NCBI RefSeq assembly: GCF_014193285.1
Contig: NZ_JACHZE010000006.1
Coordinates: 62,001 to 126,000, forward strand
Direction of reading: 5' to 3'
DNA: 64,000 nt
From: Atlantibacter sp. RC6
GTDB taxonomy: Bacteria > Pseudomonadota > Gammaproteobacteria > Enterobacterales > Enterobacteriaceae
Position 1 is the first letter of the stretch, and every line of letters starts with the position of its first letter. A program made the translations under genes and the position numbers. Below, in pieces: positions 54,081 to 63,428 of the stretch. The notes beneath the pieces are model-generated. The model had not been told where the DNA came from, did no database searches, and was given only the letters and a program-made list of their open reading frames with translations.

Positions 54081-54245
54081 TACCTTGTTTCAGGGTGAAT
54101 GAGCATATCGGACAGAAAAAGAGGTTGAAATAAGAAGATCAGTATAATCAATTGAAAACAAGCTGTTTTAACTGGAAAGATTGAGTAATTTTTTTTAGCG
54201 GATCAAAGGAATTTTTTATTACTATCGAATGTCGGCATCCAATCA

Positions 54246-54275
54246 GAGCGCGTAACCAGTAACGGCTACGCGCTC
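54246..54275 (-). terminator. Hairpin after the cytochrome c gene
   Basis: GAGCGCGTA and TACGCGCTC form a perfect 9-bp stem with a 12-base loop, 9 bp beyond the cytochrome gene stop. No T-run follows on the minus strand, so it is only a probable terminator. Confidence 0.5.
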
Positions 54276-54284
54276 ATTAACGAA

Positions 54285-55433
54285 CTACTGTGCAGCGCCT
54301 GCACCATTGCCCCAGGCGCCGCGCACATAGTCAGTGACATCGCGGATCTGCTGGTCACTGAGCGTGCCGCGATACGCAGGCATTTTGAACGAAACGTTGC
54401 CACGCGTGGTGGGCGTTTCCGCGCCGTCGACAATAATTCTGACCAGCGATCCGGGATCGTCCGCCTGCACCATCGGATTGTTCACCAACGACGGCACATT
54501 GTCGTCCGTTCCCTTGCCTTGCTCTCCATGGCACGTAGAACAGTAGCGCAGGTAAACTGTCTTGCCGGCATCAGACGACGATGCGCGCTGACTACTTTGC
54601 GCCTGCCGCGGCGGCGTGGCTCCCTTCAGGCTCAGAAGATACTGCGCAATGGCGTCGGCATCCGTCTCGCTCAGATACTGGGTGCTTTGCGTCACCACCT
54701 CGCTCATCGAACCCGATACCGCGGCGTGCTTACTGCGGCCAATTAACAACAGAGATTTTAATTCTTCTGCTGACAGGTTAAGACCGCGCAACGACGGCGC
54801 GTACCAGCCGTCAATCATTGCTCCGCTCAAAAACGCGGCGTCGCTGTCGTCATAGGCTTTCTCCTGCATGGCGAAACCACGCGGGGTATGACAGGCGCCG
54901 CAGTGCCCAGGGCCAGCGACCAGATAAGCGCCGCGTTTCAGGGCGTCAGACGCGTTCGCAGGCGCAGGTTGCGGCGAATCGGTAAAAAACGCATTCCAGA
55001 GATGTAATGGCCAGCGCGCGGAAAGCAGCCAGGGTATCTCAGACTCTTTGTTGGCGGTCGCCGACGGCGGCACATCCTGCATCATGTAGTCATACAGCGC
55101 ACGCAGATCCGCATCGGAAAGCTTCGCATAAGAAGGATACGGCATCGCCGGATAGAGCGGATGCCCGTCTTTAGCGATCCCCTGGCGCAACGCTTTTTCG
55201 AAATCCGCATAGCTGTAACGGCCAATGCCATGCGTTTTATCGGGGGTAATATTGGTTGAGTAAATATCGCCCAGCGGTGTCGGGAAGGCTTTGCCTCCCG
55301 CCATTGGCGCGCCGTTTGCGGTGGTGTGGCAGGCCATACAATCCGCCACGCGCGCCACATACTCACCCTCAGGATGGGCCGCCAGGCTTGCGGCAGACCA
55401 AAATATCCCGGCTGCAATCAGTAAGTTACGCAT
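54285..55433 (-). CDS. Periplasmic triheme cytochrome c
   Basis: A 382-residue secreted cytochrome with a Sec signal (about residues 1-18, cut after SLAA) and three CXXCH sites: CMACH (near 32), CGACH (near 180) and CSTCH (near 315). The domain plan is that of the cytochrome c subunits of membrane alcohol, gluconate and sorbitol dehydrogenases, but the C-terminal anchor helix of those is not evident here. It starts 4 bp after the flavoprotein gene and is surely its electron acceptor. The long frame upstream (to 55733) is out of the flavoprotein's frame and is ignored. Few Enterobacteriaceae encode such c-type partners. Confidence 0.88.
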   Translation of the reverse strand: MRNLLIAAGIFWSAASLAAHPEGEYVARVADCMACHTTANGAPMAGGKAFPTPLGDIYSTNITPDKTHGIGRYSYADFEKALRQGIAKDGHPLYPAMPYPSYAKLSDADLRALYDYMMQDVPPSATANKESEIPWLLSARWPLHLWNAFFTDSPQPAPANASDALKRGAYLVAGPGHCGACHTPRGFAMQEKAYDDSDAAFLSGAMIDGWYAPSLRGLNLSAEELKSLLLIGRSKHAAVSGSMSEVVTQSTQYLSETDADAIAQYLLSLKGATPPRQAQSSQRASSSDAGKTVYLRYCSTCHGEQGKGTDDNVPSLVNNPMVQADDPGSLVRIIVDGAETPTTRGNVSFKMPAYRGTLSDQQIRDVTDYVRGAWGNGAGAAQ

Positions 55434-55437
55434 CGCT

Positions 55438-57330
55438 TCACCCCATCGCCTTAAGTTCGTTAACGGCCAGCCAGGCCTGATCGATAGCGGCATGGGCATA
55501 GGCATCCCAGGCGGCATCGGAATTCGCGATGGCGATGCGCCCAACAGGCTTACGCGCCCGCTCAATGATGGTCGGCATTTCATCCATATCATCAAACAGC
55601 GCCGTCGCGTAATAGGCATAGCCGTGCGCCCAACGGTTAACGGTGATCCCGGCGATATCCCGCTGGTGGTCGAAGCCAGCCCCGCCCAGCATCTCCTGTA
55701 ATTGCTCACGGACCATCTTTTCGTGCTCTTCAAACGCGGTACCCAGCAAAAAAGCGCGCCCTTTGTGGAACTGCTCGCGCGCGCTCATATTGCTGCCGGG
55801 ATAGGTCGGCACATAGACCATATGCAGCACCATCGGGTCGTCAGGCGATGCGGGATGCTGATAACCGCCGAGGCTGACCGGGTAATCAAGCTTGACGCGG
55901 CTGTAGGGCGCGGCGGGCGAATAAAATTCATGAATACCGAGCTGTTGGAACGCGCGCCAGTTTTTGATCACCACGTTGGTATACACCAGCGGCGCTTTGA
56001 CGTTCAAACGCAGATCGGCCTTCTGCTGCTCTGGCATTTCCGGCACCAGGTACGGGATCATCATGTTATAGCCCGCCATCACTGCTTTGCGCCCCAGCAC
56101 GCGATGAGGTTTCCCGTCGCGCAAATAGGTCACCAGCACGCCGTCAGGGGTGTTAGCGGCATTCACCACCACGCTACTCAGACGGATACGCGCCGGGTTT
56201 TCCGGCCGGTCCAGCGCGGCATAGTTGAGACGCGCCTTGATGGAGTCTTCCATGGTGGTGCCAGGCAGAGCATCCGAGATCAAATACTTGACCAGCAGGC
56301 GCGCCAGCCCGGCATTGCCATCAGGAAAATGGTACACATAAGGCTCTTCCAGGTCGGCGAGCGCTTCGCCATCTAACGGCGGCAGCCCCATCGCTTCCAT
56401 TCCCGGTAATGCGCAGGCGCGGGCATCGCTACAGGTGATCCCCTCAATCCCGATGGCGAAAAAGTCATTCGAGCGCTGCTGGAAATAGAGCACCGCCATT
56501 TTGCTCAACCCTACTTTGGTTAACAGAAATTCACGGTAGCTGTGGTTGTCCAGCCATTCGCTTTTCTCTTCCACCGTCATGCCCGCCAGATAATCCGCAG
56601 GTTTCACGTGCAGGTCGATCAGCGCCTTGCGGTCGGATTCGCTCAGGGGAAAGTCATTGATAAATTCGTCAATGGGCCGGCCATTCAGCCGATCGTGAGG
56701 AATATCGTCAGAGACCGCCCGTCCGGGGTCGCCGCTGACGATTTTCGTCTCGCCAAAGTTCTTTTTATCAAAAAAGACGCCGCGGCTCAGTTTATGGTCG
56801 GGGTAAAAATTAACGTCAAACCCCTGTTTCATCCGGGTGACGCTAATACCCACATCGGCCAGTAATTTATTCGCCTCTTCACTGAAGTTATTCGCAGGCG
56901 ACTGGAACGATTCGCTGCCGCCATAGGCAATCAGCGATTTGCCATCAACCGTGAATTCATTACGTTTGGCATGGCCGCCAAAATCGTCGTGGTTATCCAG
57001 CACCAGGATTTTACTCTGCCTGCCCATCTGCTGCTGCCAAAAGCAGGCGGCGGCCAGGCCGCTGATCCCGCCACCGACGATCACCAGATCCCAGCTCTCC
57101 TCCACGGGTAAACTGTCCAGCTTAAATCGTTGATGTTCGCGACCCAGCGCATGGGCTGTTTCAAAAGAGCCGGGATGGTTGCCGCGCAGGCCGGTCAGGC
57201 CCGGCGGATAATAATCCTCCTGGATAAACGCGCTGGATTTACCGGTAGCCCGTACCCAGTCAAGCGGCGTCAACCCCGCAGCGATAGTGATCGCCACGCC
57301 ATTGAGAAAATCACGTCTGGTAATTGCCAT
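55438..57330 (-). CDS. Tat-exported FAD oxidoreductase, spermidine dehydrogenase-like (SpdH family)
   Basis: A 630-residue flavoprotein with a twin-arginine signal (ITRRDFLNGV, residues 3-12) and an FAD-binding GxGxxG fingerprint (VIVGGGISGLAAACFW, near residues 83-98). An FGGHAKRNEF segment follows near 117-126. Overall it resembles Pseudomonas and Citrobacter spermidine dehydrogenase (SpdH), which oxidises spermidine in the periplasm to propane-1,3-diamine and 4-aminobutanal with electrons passed to an acceptor. The name rests on general resemblance and should be treated as family-level. It is coupled to the triheme cytochrome gene. A pair of overlapping hairpins precedes the start. Confidence 0.72.
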   Translation of the reverse strand: MAITRRDFLNGVAITIAAGLTPLDWVRATGKSSAFIQEDYYPPGLTGLRGNHPGSFETAHALGREHQRFKLDSLPVEESWDLVIVGGGISGLAAACFWQQQMGRQSKILVLDNHDDFGGHAKRNEFTVDGKSLIAYGGSESFQSPANNFSEEANKLLADVGISVTRMKQGFDVNFYPDHKLSRGVFFDKKNFGETKIVSGDPGRAVSDDIPHDRLNGRPIDEFINDFPLSESDRKALIDLHVKPADYLAGMTVEEKSEWLDNHSYREFLLTKVGLSKMAVLYFQQRSNDFFAIGIEGITCSDARACALPGMEAMGLPPLDGEALADLEEPYVYHFPDGNAGLARLLVKYLISDALPGTTMEDSIKARLNYAALDRPENPARIRLSSVVVNAANTPDGVLVTYLRDGKPHRVLGRKAVMAGYNMMIPYLVPEMPEQQKADLRLNVKAPLVYTNVVIKNWRAFQQLGIHEFYSPAAPYSRVKLDYPVSLGGYQHPASPDDPMVLHMVYVPTYPGSNMSAREQFHKGRAFLLGTAFEEHEKMVREQLQEMLGGAGFDHQRDIAGITVNRWAHGYAYYATALFDDMDEMPTIIERARKPVGRIAIANSDAAWDAYAHAAIDQAWLAVNELKAMG

Positions 57331-57360
57331 ATAACACCCTGTTTTGCTTTCAGTATTCAG

Positions 57361-57387
57361 CGCAAAACCGCAATACAGTTTTGCGGT
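57361..57387 (-). promoter_or_regulatory. Overlapping alternative hairpins in the leader of the spdH-like gene
   Basis: CGCAAAAC/GTTTTGCG (57361-57368 with 57378-57385) and ACCGCAA/TTGCGGT (57367-57373 with 57381-57387) are both perfect but share the TTGCG segment, so only one can form at a time. They lie 31-57 bases before the start codon. On the + strand the first is followed by GTGTTGTTATTTTTC, terminator-like, though no + strand gene ends here. They could be an operator or a leader RNA switch. Confidence 0.45.
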
Positions 57388-57824
57388 GTTGTTATTTTTC
57401 TTAAACGGTATCGCCCTGGCGCGACGGCTTTCGCAAAGGGGATGAAAGAAAGGACAGACGAAATGCGGTAACGAAGCGTCACTAACAGGCTAACGCAACA
57501 ACCTCATAAACACTGATATTTAATATATTTAGCGCATTACCGCTTCGTTTGCGCAACAAATATTTAAAAATTAGATCTTACGCGCCATCTGAACACACCG
57601 GAATTTGTGACAACGTCACTACTACCACCCGGTTTTAAGATAATTCCTGCCAGCGGCGCATCTACCAGTCGCCATAAGGTAAAACTAATGATTCACCGAA
57701 AAACCATCACCCGGTTGATGGTTAACAAACTGGAATCATTCCCGACGCATTGCTATAGCTCTTAACACCCTGCCAACACAAGGCATAACAATTCGATAAA
57801 GCGTGCTCAGGGAGACACACCGCA
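57388..57824. other. Divergent control region between the spdH-like gene and osmU operon
   Basis: No credible ORF in 437 bp. It must hold promoters for both operons. A perfect palindrome GTGAC-AAC-GTCAC lies at 57607-57619. TGCTATAGCT at 57751-57760 contains a possible -10 for the osm genes, without a good -35 box, as in stress (sigma-S) promoters. The middle part (57520-57580) is AT-rich. Confidence 0.45.
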
Positions 57825-58535
57825 ATGCATAAAAACCTCGCACTTCGCGCCGTGATGGCGCTGGTTGCACTGATCGTCGTGGCAGGCTTAATCGTCTGGG
57901 GCGTCGGCATGGAGACCGTCAGAGCTCGTCAGGTCGATTTACTTTATCTCGGGAAACAGCACTTGATCCTCGTGTTCACTTCAATGGCGCTGGCGCTGGC
58001 CGTGGGTATTCCCAGCGGAATTTTGCTCAGCCGCCCCGCCGCCCGGCGGTTTGCTGAATACGTGATGCAAATCTTTAATATTGGTAATACGTTACCGCCG
58101 CTGGCGGTACTGGCGCTGGCAATGGTGATTATCGGCATCGGCGACCGTCCGGCGATCATCGCGTTATTCCTCGCGTCGCTGCTGCCCATCGTGCGTAACA
58201 CCTACGCCGGGTTGTGCTCGGTCCCCGCCTCGTTGATTGAAGCCGCCAAAGGCATCGGCATGACGCGCTGGCAACAGTTGCGCCAGGTCGAGCTGCCCAA
58301 TGCGTGGCCGGTGATGCTGTCCGGTATCCGTATCGCCACGGCGATTAACGTCGGAACCGCGCCGCTGGCATTTCTGATTGGCGCCAGCAGCTACGGCGAA
58401 CTGATTTTCCCCGGCATCTATCTGAACGATTTCCCAACGCTGATTCTCGGCGCGGCCGCCACGGCGCTGTTCGCTATGATTCTGGATTTAGCGCTGGCGG
58501 GGCTTGGCCGCCTGATGAGCCCGCACACCGCCTGA
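57825..58535 (+). CDS. Osmoprotectant ABC transporter permease (OsmU type, OsmY of Salmonella)
   Basis: A 236-residue inner-membrane permease of the BPD/OpuCB family, with about five to six helices and the EAA loop seen in [34 protein letters not shown]. First gene of a four-gene ABC operon of permease, binding protein, permease, ATPase. Gene order and type match the Salmonella osmU (osmVWXY) glycine-betaine/choline-O-sulfate transporter read in this direction. The Salmonella name osmY conflicts with E. coli osmY, so no symbol is given. Confidence 0.85.
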   Translation: MHKNLALRAVMALVALIVVAGLIVWGVGMETVRARQVDLLYLGKQHLILVFTSMALALAVGIPSGILLSRPAARRFAEYVMQIFNIGNTLPPLAVLALAMVIIGIGDRPAIIALFLASLLPIVRNTYAGLCSVPASLIEAAKGIGMTRWQQLRQVELPNAWPVMLSGIRIATAINVGTAPLAFLIGASSYGELIFPGIYLNDFPTLILGAAATALFAMILDLALAGLGRLMSPHTA

Positions 58536-58557
58536 TAATAATAACAAGGAGCGAACC

Positions 58558-59460
58558 ATGAAATTATTGTCCCGCCTGCTTGCCGCCCTCACGGCAACAG
58601 CCCTGTTCGCCAGCGCGGCGCAGGCCGCGCCGATTGTGCTGGCGACCAAAGGCTTTACTGAGCAGCATATCCTTTCCGCCATGACCACGATGTATCTGCA
58701 AAAGAAAGGCTTCCAGGTCCAGCCGAAAACCAATATTGCGGCGGTTATCTCCCGTAATGCGATGGTCAATAACCAGATTGATATCACCTGGGAATACACC
58801 GGCACGTCGCTGATTATCTTTAACAAAATCGATAAGCGCATGACCCCGCAGGAGTCCTATGACACGGTCAAACGCCTCGACGCAAAACTCGGGCTGGTGT
58901 GGCTGAAACCGGCGGATATGAACAACACCTATGCCTTTGCCATGCAGCGTAAGCGGGCCGAAAAAGAAGGGATCACGACCCTGTCGCAGATGGTGCAACG
59001 GATGGACGACTTGCGCGAGCATGACCCGAAAAACAACTGGCTGCTGGGTCTCGACCTGGAATTCGCCGGGCGTAGCGATGGCATGAAGCCGTTGCAGCAG
59101 GCTTACAACATGCATCTGGACCGCCCGCAAATCCGCCAGATGGACCCGGGCCTGGTGTACAACGCCATCCGCGACGGGTTTGTCGATGCCGGGCTGATCT
59201 ACACCACCGACGGGCGCGTCAAAGGCTTTGACCTGAAGGTACTGGAAGATGACAAAGGCTTCTTCCCCAGCTACGCGGTTACCCCGGTGGTGCGTAAACC
59301 GATCCTTGATGCCAACCCGGGTCTGGACGATGCGCTGAATACCCTTTCCGGCCTGTTGAATAACGATGTGATCTCTACCCTCAACGCCAGGGTGGATATC
59401 GACCATGAATCGCCCCAGAAAGTGGCGCGCGAATTTCTGCAACAGCACAAGCTGCTTTAA
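58558..59460 (+). CDS. osmX: Osmoprotectant ABC transporter substrate-binding protein OsmX
   Basis: A 300-residue periplasmic binding protein (type II fold, OpuAC/ProX family). It has a Sec signal to about residue 23 (cut after AQA), then [16 protein letters not shown] near 27-42. Aromatic residues (Tyr, Trp) that may cage a quaternary ammonium are present, such as WEYTGTS near 80-86. It binds glycine betaine or similar solutes in Salmonella OsmU. AAGGAG upstream of the ATG, 22 bp after the first permease. Confidence 0.88.
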   Translation: MKLLSRLLAALTATALFASAAQAAPIVLATKGFTEQHILSAMTTMYLQKKGFQVQPKTNIAAVISRNAMVNNQIDITWEYTGTSLIIFNKIDKRMTPQESYDTVKRLDAKLGLVWLKPADMNNTYAFAMQRKRAEKEGITTLSQMVQRMDDLREHDPKNNWLLGLDLEFAGRSDGMKPLQQAYNMHLDRPQIRQMDPGLVYNAIRDGFVDAGLIYTTDGRVKGFDLKVLEDDKGFFPSYAVTPVVRKPILDANPGLDDALNTLSGLLNNDVISTLNARVDIDHESPQKVAREFLQQHKLL

Positions 59461-59472
59461 GGAGGCGACCCG

Positions 59473-60120
59473 ATGGAGACGATTCATTACATGATGGATA
59501 ACGCCGGGTATATCGGCGAGCTGACCTTCCAGCATCTGTGGCTGGTTGGTCTGGCGGTTGGTATGGCGATTGTGATTGGCGTTCCGCTCGGCGTGCTGAT
59601 TGTGCGCCATAAATGGCTGGCGACGCCGGTTCTCGGCATCGCCACTGTGATGCTGACTATCCCGTCCATCGCATTGTTCGGCCTGATGATCCCGCTGTTT
59701 TCGCTGATCGGTCAGGGTATTGGCGCGGTGCCTGCCGTTACGGCGGTGTTTCTCTACTCGCTGCTGCCGATTGTGCGCAACACCCACACCGCGCTGGAGA
59801 GCCTGCCGCCGGGGCTGCGCGAAGCCGGGCGCGGCATCGGCATGACGTTCTGGCAGCGTCTGCGCTGGGTGGAAATCCCGATTGCCCTGCCGGTGATCTT
59901 CGGCGGTATTCGCACCGCGGTGGTGATGAATATCGGCGTGATGGCGATTGCGGCGGTGATCGGCGCAGGCGGCCTGGGGTTGTTATTGCTTAACGGCATC
60001 GGCGGCAGCGACATCCGTATGCTGATCGCAGGTGCGGTAATGATTTGCCTGTTGGCGATTGTACTTGACTGGATGCTGCACCGCTTACAGGTGCTGCTGA
60101 CTCCCAAGGGGATACGATAA
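59473..60120 (+). CDS. osmW: Osmoprotectant ABC transporter permease OsmW
   Basis: A 215-residue permease with about five helices, the partner of the first permease. The EAA loop is in GLREAGRGIGMTFWQRLRWVEIPIALPVIFGG (near 115-146). GGAGG is 6 bases before the ATG. Its TAA overlaps the start of the ATPase gene by one base (TAATG), so the two are coupled. Confidence 0.9.
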   Translation: METIHYMMDNAGYIGELTFQHLWLVGLAVGMAIVIGVPLGVLIVRHKWLATPVLGIATVMLTIPSIALFGLMIPLFSLIGQGIGAVPAVTAVFLYSLLPIVRNTHTALESLPPGLREAGRGIGMTFWQRLRWVEIPIALPVIFGGIRTAVVMNIGVMAIAAVIGAGGLGLLLLNGIGGSDIRMLIAGAVMICLLAIVLDWMLHRLQVLLTPKGIR

Positions 60121-61265
60121 TGATAAAACTGGAAAACCTCACCAAACAGTTCACGCAGAAAAACGGCCAGACCTTTAAAGCCGTGGATAACGTTAATCTT
60201 AACGTGCCGGAAGGTGAAATGTGCGTGCTGCTCGGCCCCTCCGGCTGCGGCAAAACCACCACGCTGAAAATGATTAACCGGCTTATCGCCCCCAGCAGCG
60301 GCACGATTATGATCAACGGTAAAGACACCAAAGAGATGGATACCGTGACGCTGCGCCGCAACATTGGCTATGTGATCCAGCAAATCGGTCTGTTCCCCAA
60401 TATGACCATTGAGGAGAACATTACCGTGGTGCCGCGTATGCTGGGCTGGGATAAAGCCCGCTATCAGGCGCGGGCGGCGGAACTGATGGACATGGTGGCG
60501 CTGGACCCGAAAAAATTTCTCCACCGCTACCCTAAAGAGATGTCCGGCGGGCAGCAGCAGCGTATCGGCGTGATTCGCGCCCTGGCGGCGGATCCGCCGG
60601 TGCTGCTGATGGATGAGCCTTTCGGCGCGGTCGACCCGATCAACCGCGAAGTGATCCAGAACCAGTTCCTGGAAATGCAGCGCCAGCTTAAAAAGACCGT
60701 GATGTTGGTGAGCCATGATATTGATGAAGCGCTCAAGCTCGGCGACCGTATCGCGGTGTTCCGCCAGGGTCGCATCGTCCAGTGCGCCAGTCCGGATGAA
60801 CTGCTGGCGAAACCGGCCAATGAGTTTGTCGGTTCGTTTGTGGGCCAGGACCGTACCCTGAAGCGCCTGCTGCTGGTACAGGCCGGCGACGTTACCGACC
60901 AGCAGCCGACCATCACGGTGCAGGCATCGACGCCGTTATCAGAAGCCTTCGCGATTATGGATGATAACGATCAGCGCTCGGTTACCGTGGTAGATAACGC
61001 GTCCAAACCGATTGGCTTCGTGAAGCGCCGGGAAGCGCGCGGCGCGACGGGCGTGTGCGGCGATATCCTGCATCCGTTCCGTATCACCGGCAAGGCGGAG
61101 GACAACCTGCGCGTGGTGTTGTCGCGCTTGTATGAGCACAACACGGTATGGATGCCGATTGTCGACGAAGACGGGCGCTACAGCGGGGAAATTTCCCAGG
61201 ACTATATCGCCGACTATTTAAGTTCAGGGCGAACCCGCCGGGCGTTGAATATTCACGGGGAATAA
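60120..61265 (+). CDS. osmV: Osmoprotectant ABC transporter ATP-binding protein OsmV
   Basis: A 381-residue ATPase of the OpuCA/ProV class. Walker A GPSGCGKTT (near 37-45), Q-loop, signature MSGGQQQR (near 141-148), Walker B VLLMDEPFGAVDP and the H-loop VSHD are all present. A C-terminal pair of CBS domains (about 255-375) is the sensor of ionic strength in relatives such as OpuA. It energises osmotic-stress uptake of betaine-type solutes. A strong terminator follows. Confidence 0.93.
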   Translation: MIKLENLTKQFTQKNGQTFKAVDNVNLNVPEGEMCVLLGPSGCGKTTTLKMINRLIAPSSGTIMINGKDTKEMDTVTLRRNIGYVIQQIGLFPNMTIEENITVVPRMLGWDKARYQARAAELMDMVALDPKKFLHRYPKEMSGGQQQRIGVIRALAADPPVLLMDEPFGAVDPINREVIQNQFLEMQRQLKKTVMLVSHDIDEALKLGDRIAVFRQGRIVQCASPDELLAKPANEFVGSFVGQDRTLKRLLLVQAGDVTDQQPTITVQASTPLSEAFAIMDDNDQRSVTVVDNASKPIGFVKRREARGATGVCGDILHPFRITGKAEDNLRVVLSRLYEHNTVWMPIVDEDGRYSGEISQDYIADYLSSGRTRRALNIHGE

Positions 61266-61269
61266 AGCA

Positions 61270-61295
61270 AAAAGGGATACGACAGTATCCCTTTT
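61270..61295. terminator. Bidirectional terminator between osmV and bioD2
   Basis: AAAAGGGATAC-GACA-GTATCCCTTTT is a perfect 11-bp stem with a tetraloop, with A-run before and T-run after on both strands, between convergent genes. A textbook shared terminator. Confidence 0.9.
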
Positions 61296-61300
61296 GATAA

Positions 61301-61981
61301 TCAGGCGCTCAGTTTGACGGGATTGACAGGCAGTTGAATGTACTGGGCCAGCTCGCGCTGCTCGGCGCGCGGCAAATACGGCAATTCCCCCATTAACGGC
61401 GCCGGGATTTTTTTACTCAGCACCTCAATGATTTCCGCGTAGTGCGCCAGGCCGGGATTGATACGGTTCGCCACCCAACCCACCAGCGGCAACCCATCGC
61501 TGGCAATCGCCTGGGCAGTCAGCAGGGCGTGGTTGATGCACCCCTCCTGGATCCCCACCACCATCACCACCGGCAACTGCTCCTGAACCACCCACTCCGA
61601 CAGCGGACGCAAATCGTTCATCAGGCTGCGCCAGCCGCCGGTGCCCTCCACCACCACGTGATCGGCCTTAGCGCTGAGCTGGCTCAGCGTATCGGTCAAT
61701 AACGGATAATTGATGGGGAAACTGTGCGCCACGCTGCTTTCATCTTCGCTCAGCGCAATCGGATTGATCATGGAATAAGGCAGTGCCAGAGTGGACACGC
61801 TTTGCAACACCAGGGCGTCTTTATTGCGTAACCCCTCCGGCGTCTCTTTACTGCTTTTGGCGACCGGTTTGAAACCCACTACGCTTTTCCCTTCCGCCGC
61901 CAGGGCCTGAAGCAGCGCACGGGAAACGACCGTTTTACCAACAGCTGTATCTGTACCCGTAACAAAGAAACGCTTAAACAT
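61301..61981 (-). CDS. ynfK: Dethiobiotin synthetase paralogue BioD2 (YnfK)
   Basis: A 226-residue ATP-dependent enzyme close to E. coli YnfK. The P-loop is FVTGTDTAVGKTVVS (near residues 5-19), and the other nucleotide-site segment VVEGTGGWRSLMND (near 107-120) is conserved. YnfK is a paralogue of BioD with dethiobiotin synthetase fold; its physiological role is less clear. ATG at 61981 with GGAG 6 bases upstream; a GTG just before is less well placed. It precedes mlc in the same orientation as in E. coli. Confidence 0.92.
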   Translation of the reverse strand: MFKRFFVTGTDTAVGKTVVSRALLQALAAEGKSVVGFKPVAKSSKETPEGLRNKDALVLQSVSTLALPYSMINPIALSEDESSVAHSFPINYPLLTDTLSQLSAKADHVVVEGTGGWRSLMNDLRPLSEWVVQEQLPVVMVVGIQEGCINHALLTAQAIASDGLPLVGWVANRINPGLAHYAEIIEVLSKKIPAPLMGELPYLPRAEQRELAQYIQLPVNPVKLSA

Positions 61982-62104
61982 CACAAACTCCAGGTTATGC
62001 TCTTAAAATCTATTGATTCGGAATAATTCAATAGCGAAAGTCTAAGAGAAGATGTCTGGAGTCAGTTTGAGATAGCGCAATTTTTAGTGGATTATGAAAG
62101 GTTG

Positions 62105-63322
62105 TTAACCCTGCAACAGACGAATCAGCAGCGATCCCGTATACATCGCGTCTTTGACCAGCGCTGCCCCCGCCATCGTGCCCTGATTGGTAAACTGGGT
62201 GCTCTCCACCACCGTATTGCGACTGTAAGCGGGCAGCGCCTGCTGGCGGATACAATCGGCGATTGCCGGAAACAAAATATCCGACGCCCGGTTGAGCGGC
62301 GAACCAATCAAGATTTTCTGCGGATTAAACAGGTTAACCATAATCGCCAGAATGCGGCCGACGTTTGTCCCTACCCCGACGATAATATCCCGCGCCAGTA
62401 AATCGCCTTTCAGCGCCGCCTCGCACAGGGTATCCACATTCAGCGGCTGGCCGTGCAGCATCGATCCCATGGATTGGTTCATACGTTGCTGCGCCAGCTC
62501 CAGCACGCTGTCAATGCTGGCGATGGTTTCCAGGCAGCCGTGGTTGCCGCAGTAGCAGCGTTTACCGTAGGGATCGACCTGGGTATGGCCGATTTCCACC
62601 AGGCTGCTGCTACCGGCGTGTAACAGGCGGCCATCGGTGACCACGCCCGCGCCGACGTTGTGGTCGATCACCACCTGAATCACATCCCGCGCGCCGCGCG
62701 ATGCGCCAAACAGCGATTCCGCCATGGTCCAGGCGCTGATGTCGTGCTGAATAAACACCGGCACCCCGGTGCGGTTTTCCAGCGCCGGGCCGAGCGGCAT
62801 TTCCTGCACGTCATAAAACGGCATGCGATGCACGACGCCGTTTTCGGTATCGATAATGCCCGGTAGCGTAATGGCGATGGCCGTCAGCCGCTCAAGCTTT
62901 TGCTGATGGCGAATAAAGAACTGATCGATATGGGTGATGATGCGCTCAAGCAGCGGATGGCTATCCTGCTGCGCCAGCGCCAGTTGCTCTTCGACTACCA
63001 GTTTGCTGCTGAGATCGCGTAGCGCAAGGTTGATTTCCCCACGATTAATACGCACCGACAGATAGTGCCAGGCTTCGGTTTCCACCATCAACCCCACCGC
63101 CGGACGGCCACGGCTGCCCGGCTCCTGGATTTCGGTTTCCTGCACCAGGTGCGCTTCAATCATTTCGCGGACGATTTTAGTGATACTGGCCGGAGCCAGC
63201 TGCGCCAGACGCGAAAGATCTATACGTGACACCGGGCCAAGTTGGTCTATCAGACGATAGACCACACCGGCATTCGTCTGTTTAATCTGATCAATATGGC
63301 CCGGTTGACTATCAGCAACCAC
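62105..63322 (-). CDS. mlc: Transcriptional repressor Mlc (DgsA), ROK family
   Basis: A 405-residue ROK-family repressor, nearly identical to E. coli Mlc. An N-terminal winged helix (VSRIDLSRLAQLAPASITKIVREM, near residues 31-54) is followed by ROK domains with the zinc-binding cluster CYCGNHGCLE (near 256-265). Mlc represses ptsG, ptsHI, manXYZ and malT, and is relieved when unphosphorylated EIIBC-Glc sequesters it. It starts with GTG, as in E. coli to my recollection, and sits 122 bp upstream of ynfK. Confidence 0.95.
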   Translation of the reverse strand: MVADSQPGHIDQIKQTNAGVVYRLIDQLGPVSRIDLSRLAQLAPASITKIVREMIEAHLVQETEIQEPGSRGRPAVGLMVETEAWHYLSVRINRGEINLALRDLSSKLVVEEQLALAQQDSHPLLERIITHIDQFFIRHQQKLERLTAIAITLPGIIDTENGVVHRMPFYDVQEMPLGPALENRTGVPVFIQHDISAWTMAESLFGASRGARDVIQVVIDHNVGAGVVTDGRLLHAGSSSLVEIGHTQVDPYGKRCYCGNHGCLETIASIDSVLELAQQRMNQSMGSMLHGQPLNVDTLCEAALKGDLLARDIIVGVGTNVGRILAIMVNLFNPQKILIGSPLNRASDILFPAIADCIRQQALPAYSRNTVVESTQFTNQGTMAGAALVKDAMYTGSLLIRLLQG

Positions 63323-63428
63323 TGCAATCTCCCTTTATTTTCGGGCTTCGAAATAAATTTACGCTATGGTGAAGCACATCAACACGAGCCGTCAAATTTT
63401 TAGTCATGGTTGTGATTTACAGCACATT

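Noticed and set aside
57607-57619. Palindrome GTGAC-AAC-GTCAC present three times in the window (also at 4401-4413 and 16720-16732), suggesting a shared operator
   Set aside because: The other two copies lie inside ttrB and the dmsC-like gene and both encode the peptide SDVVT, so codon choice explains them. Only the copy at 57607 is intergenic, and no regulator is tied to it.
58564-59787. 407-codon open frame on the minus strand across osmX and osmW
   Set aside because: It is rich in His, Gln and Arg as expected for an antisense frame, crosses two real genes and has no domain or ribosome site.
59754-60716. 320-codon minus-strand frame opposite osmW/osmV
   Set aside because: Antisense to permease and ATPase genes with clear motifs; composition typical of a shadow frame.
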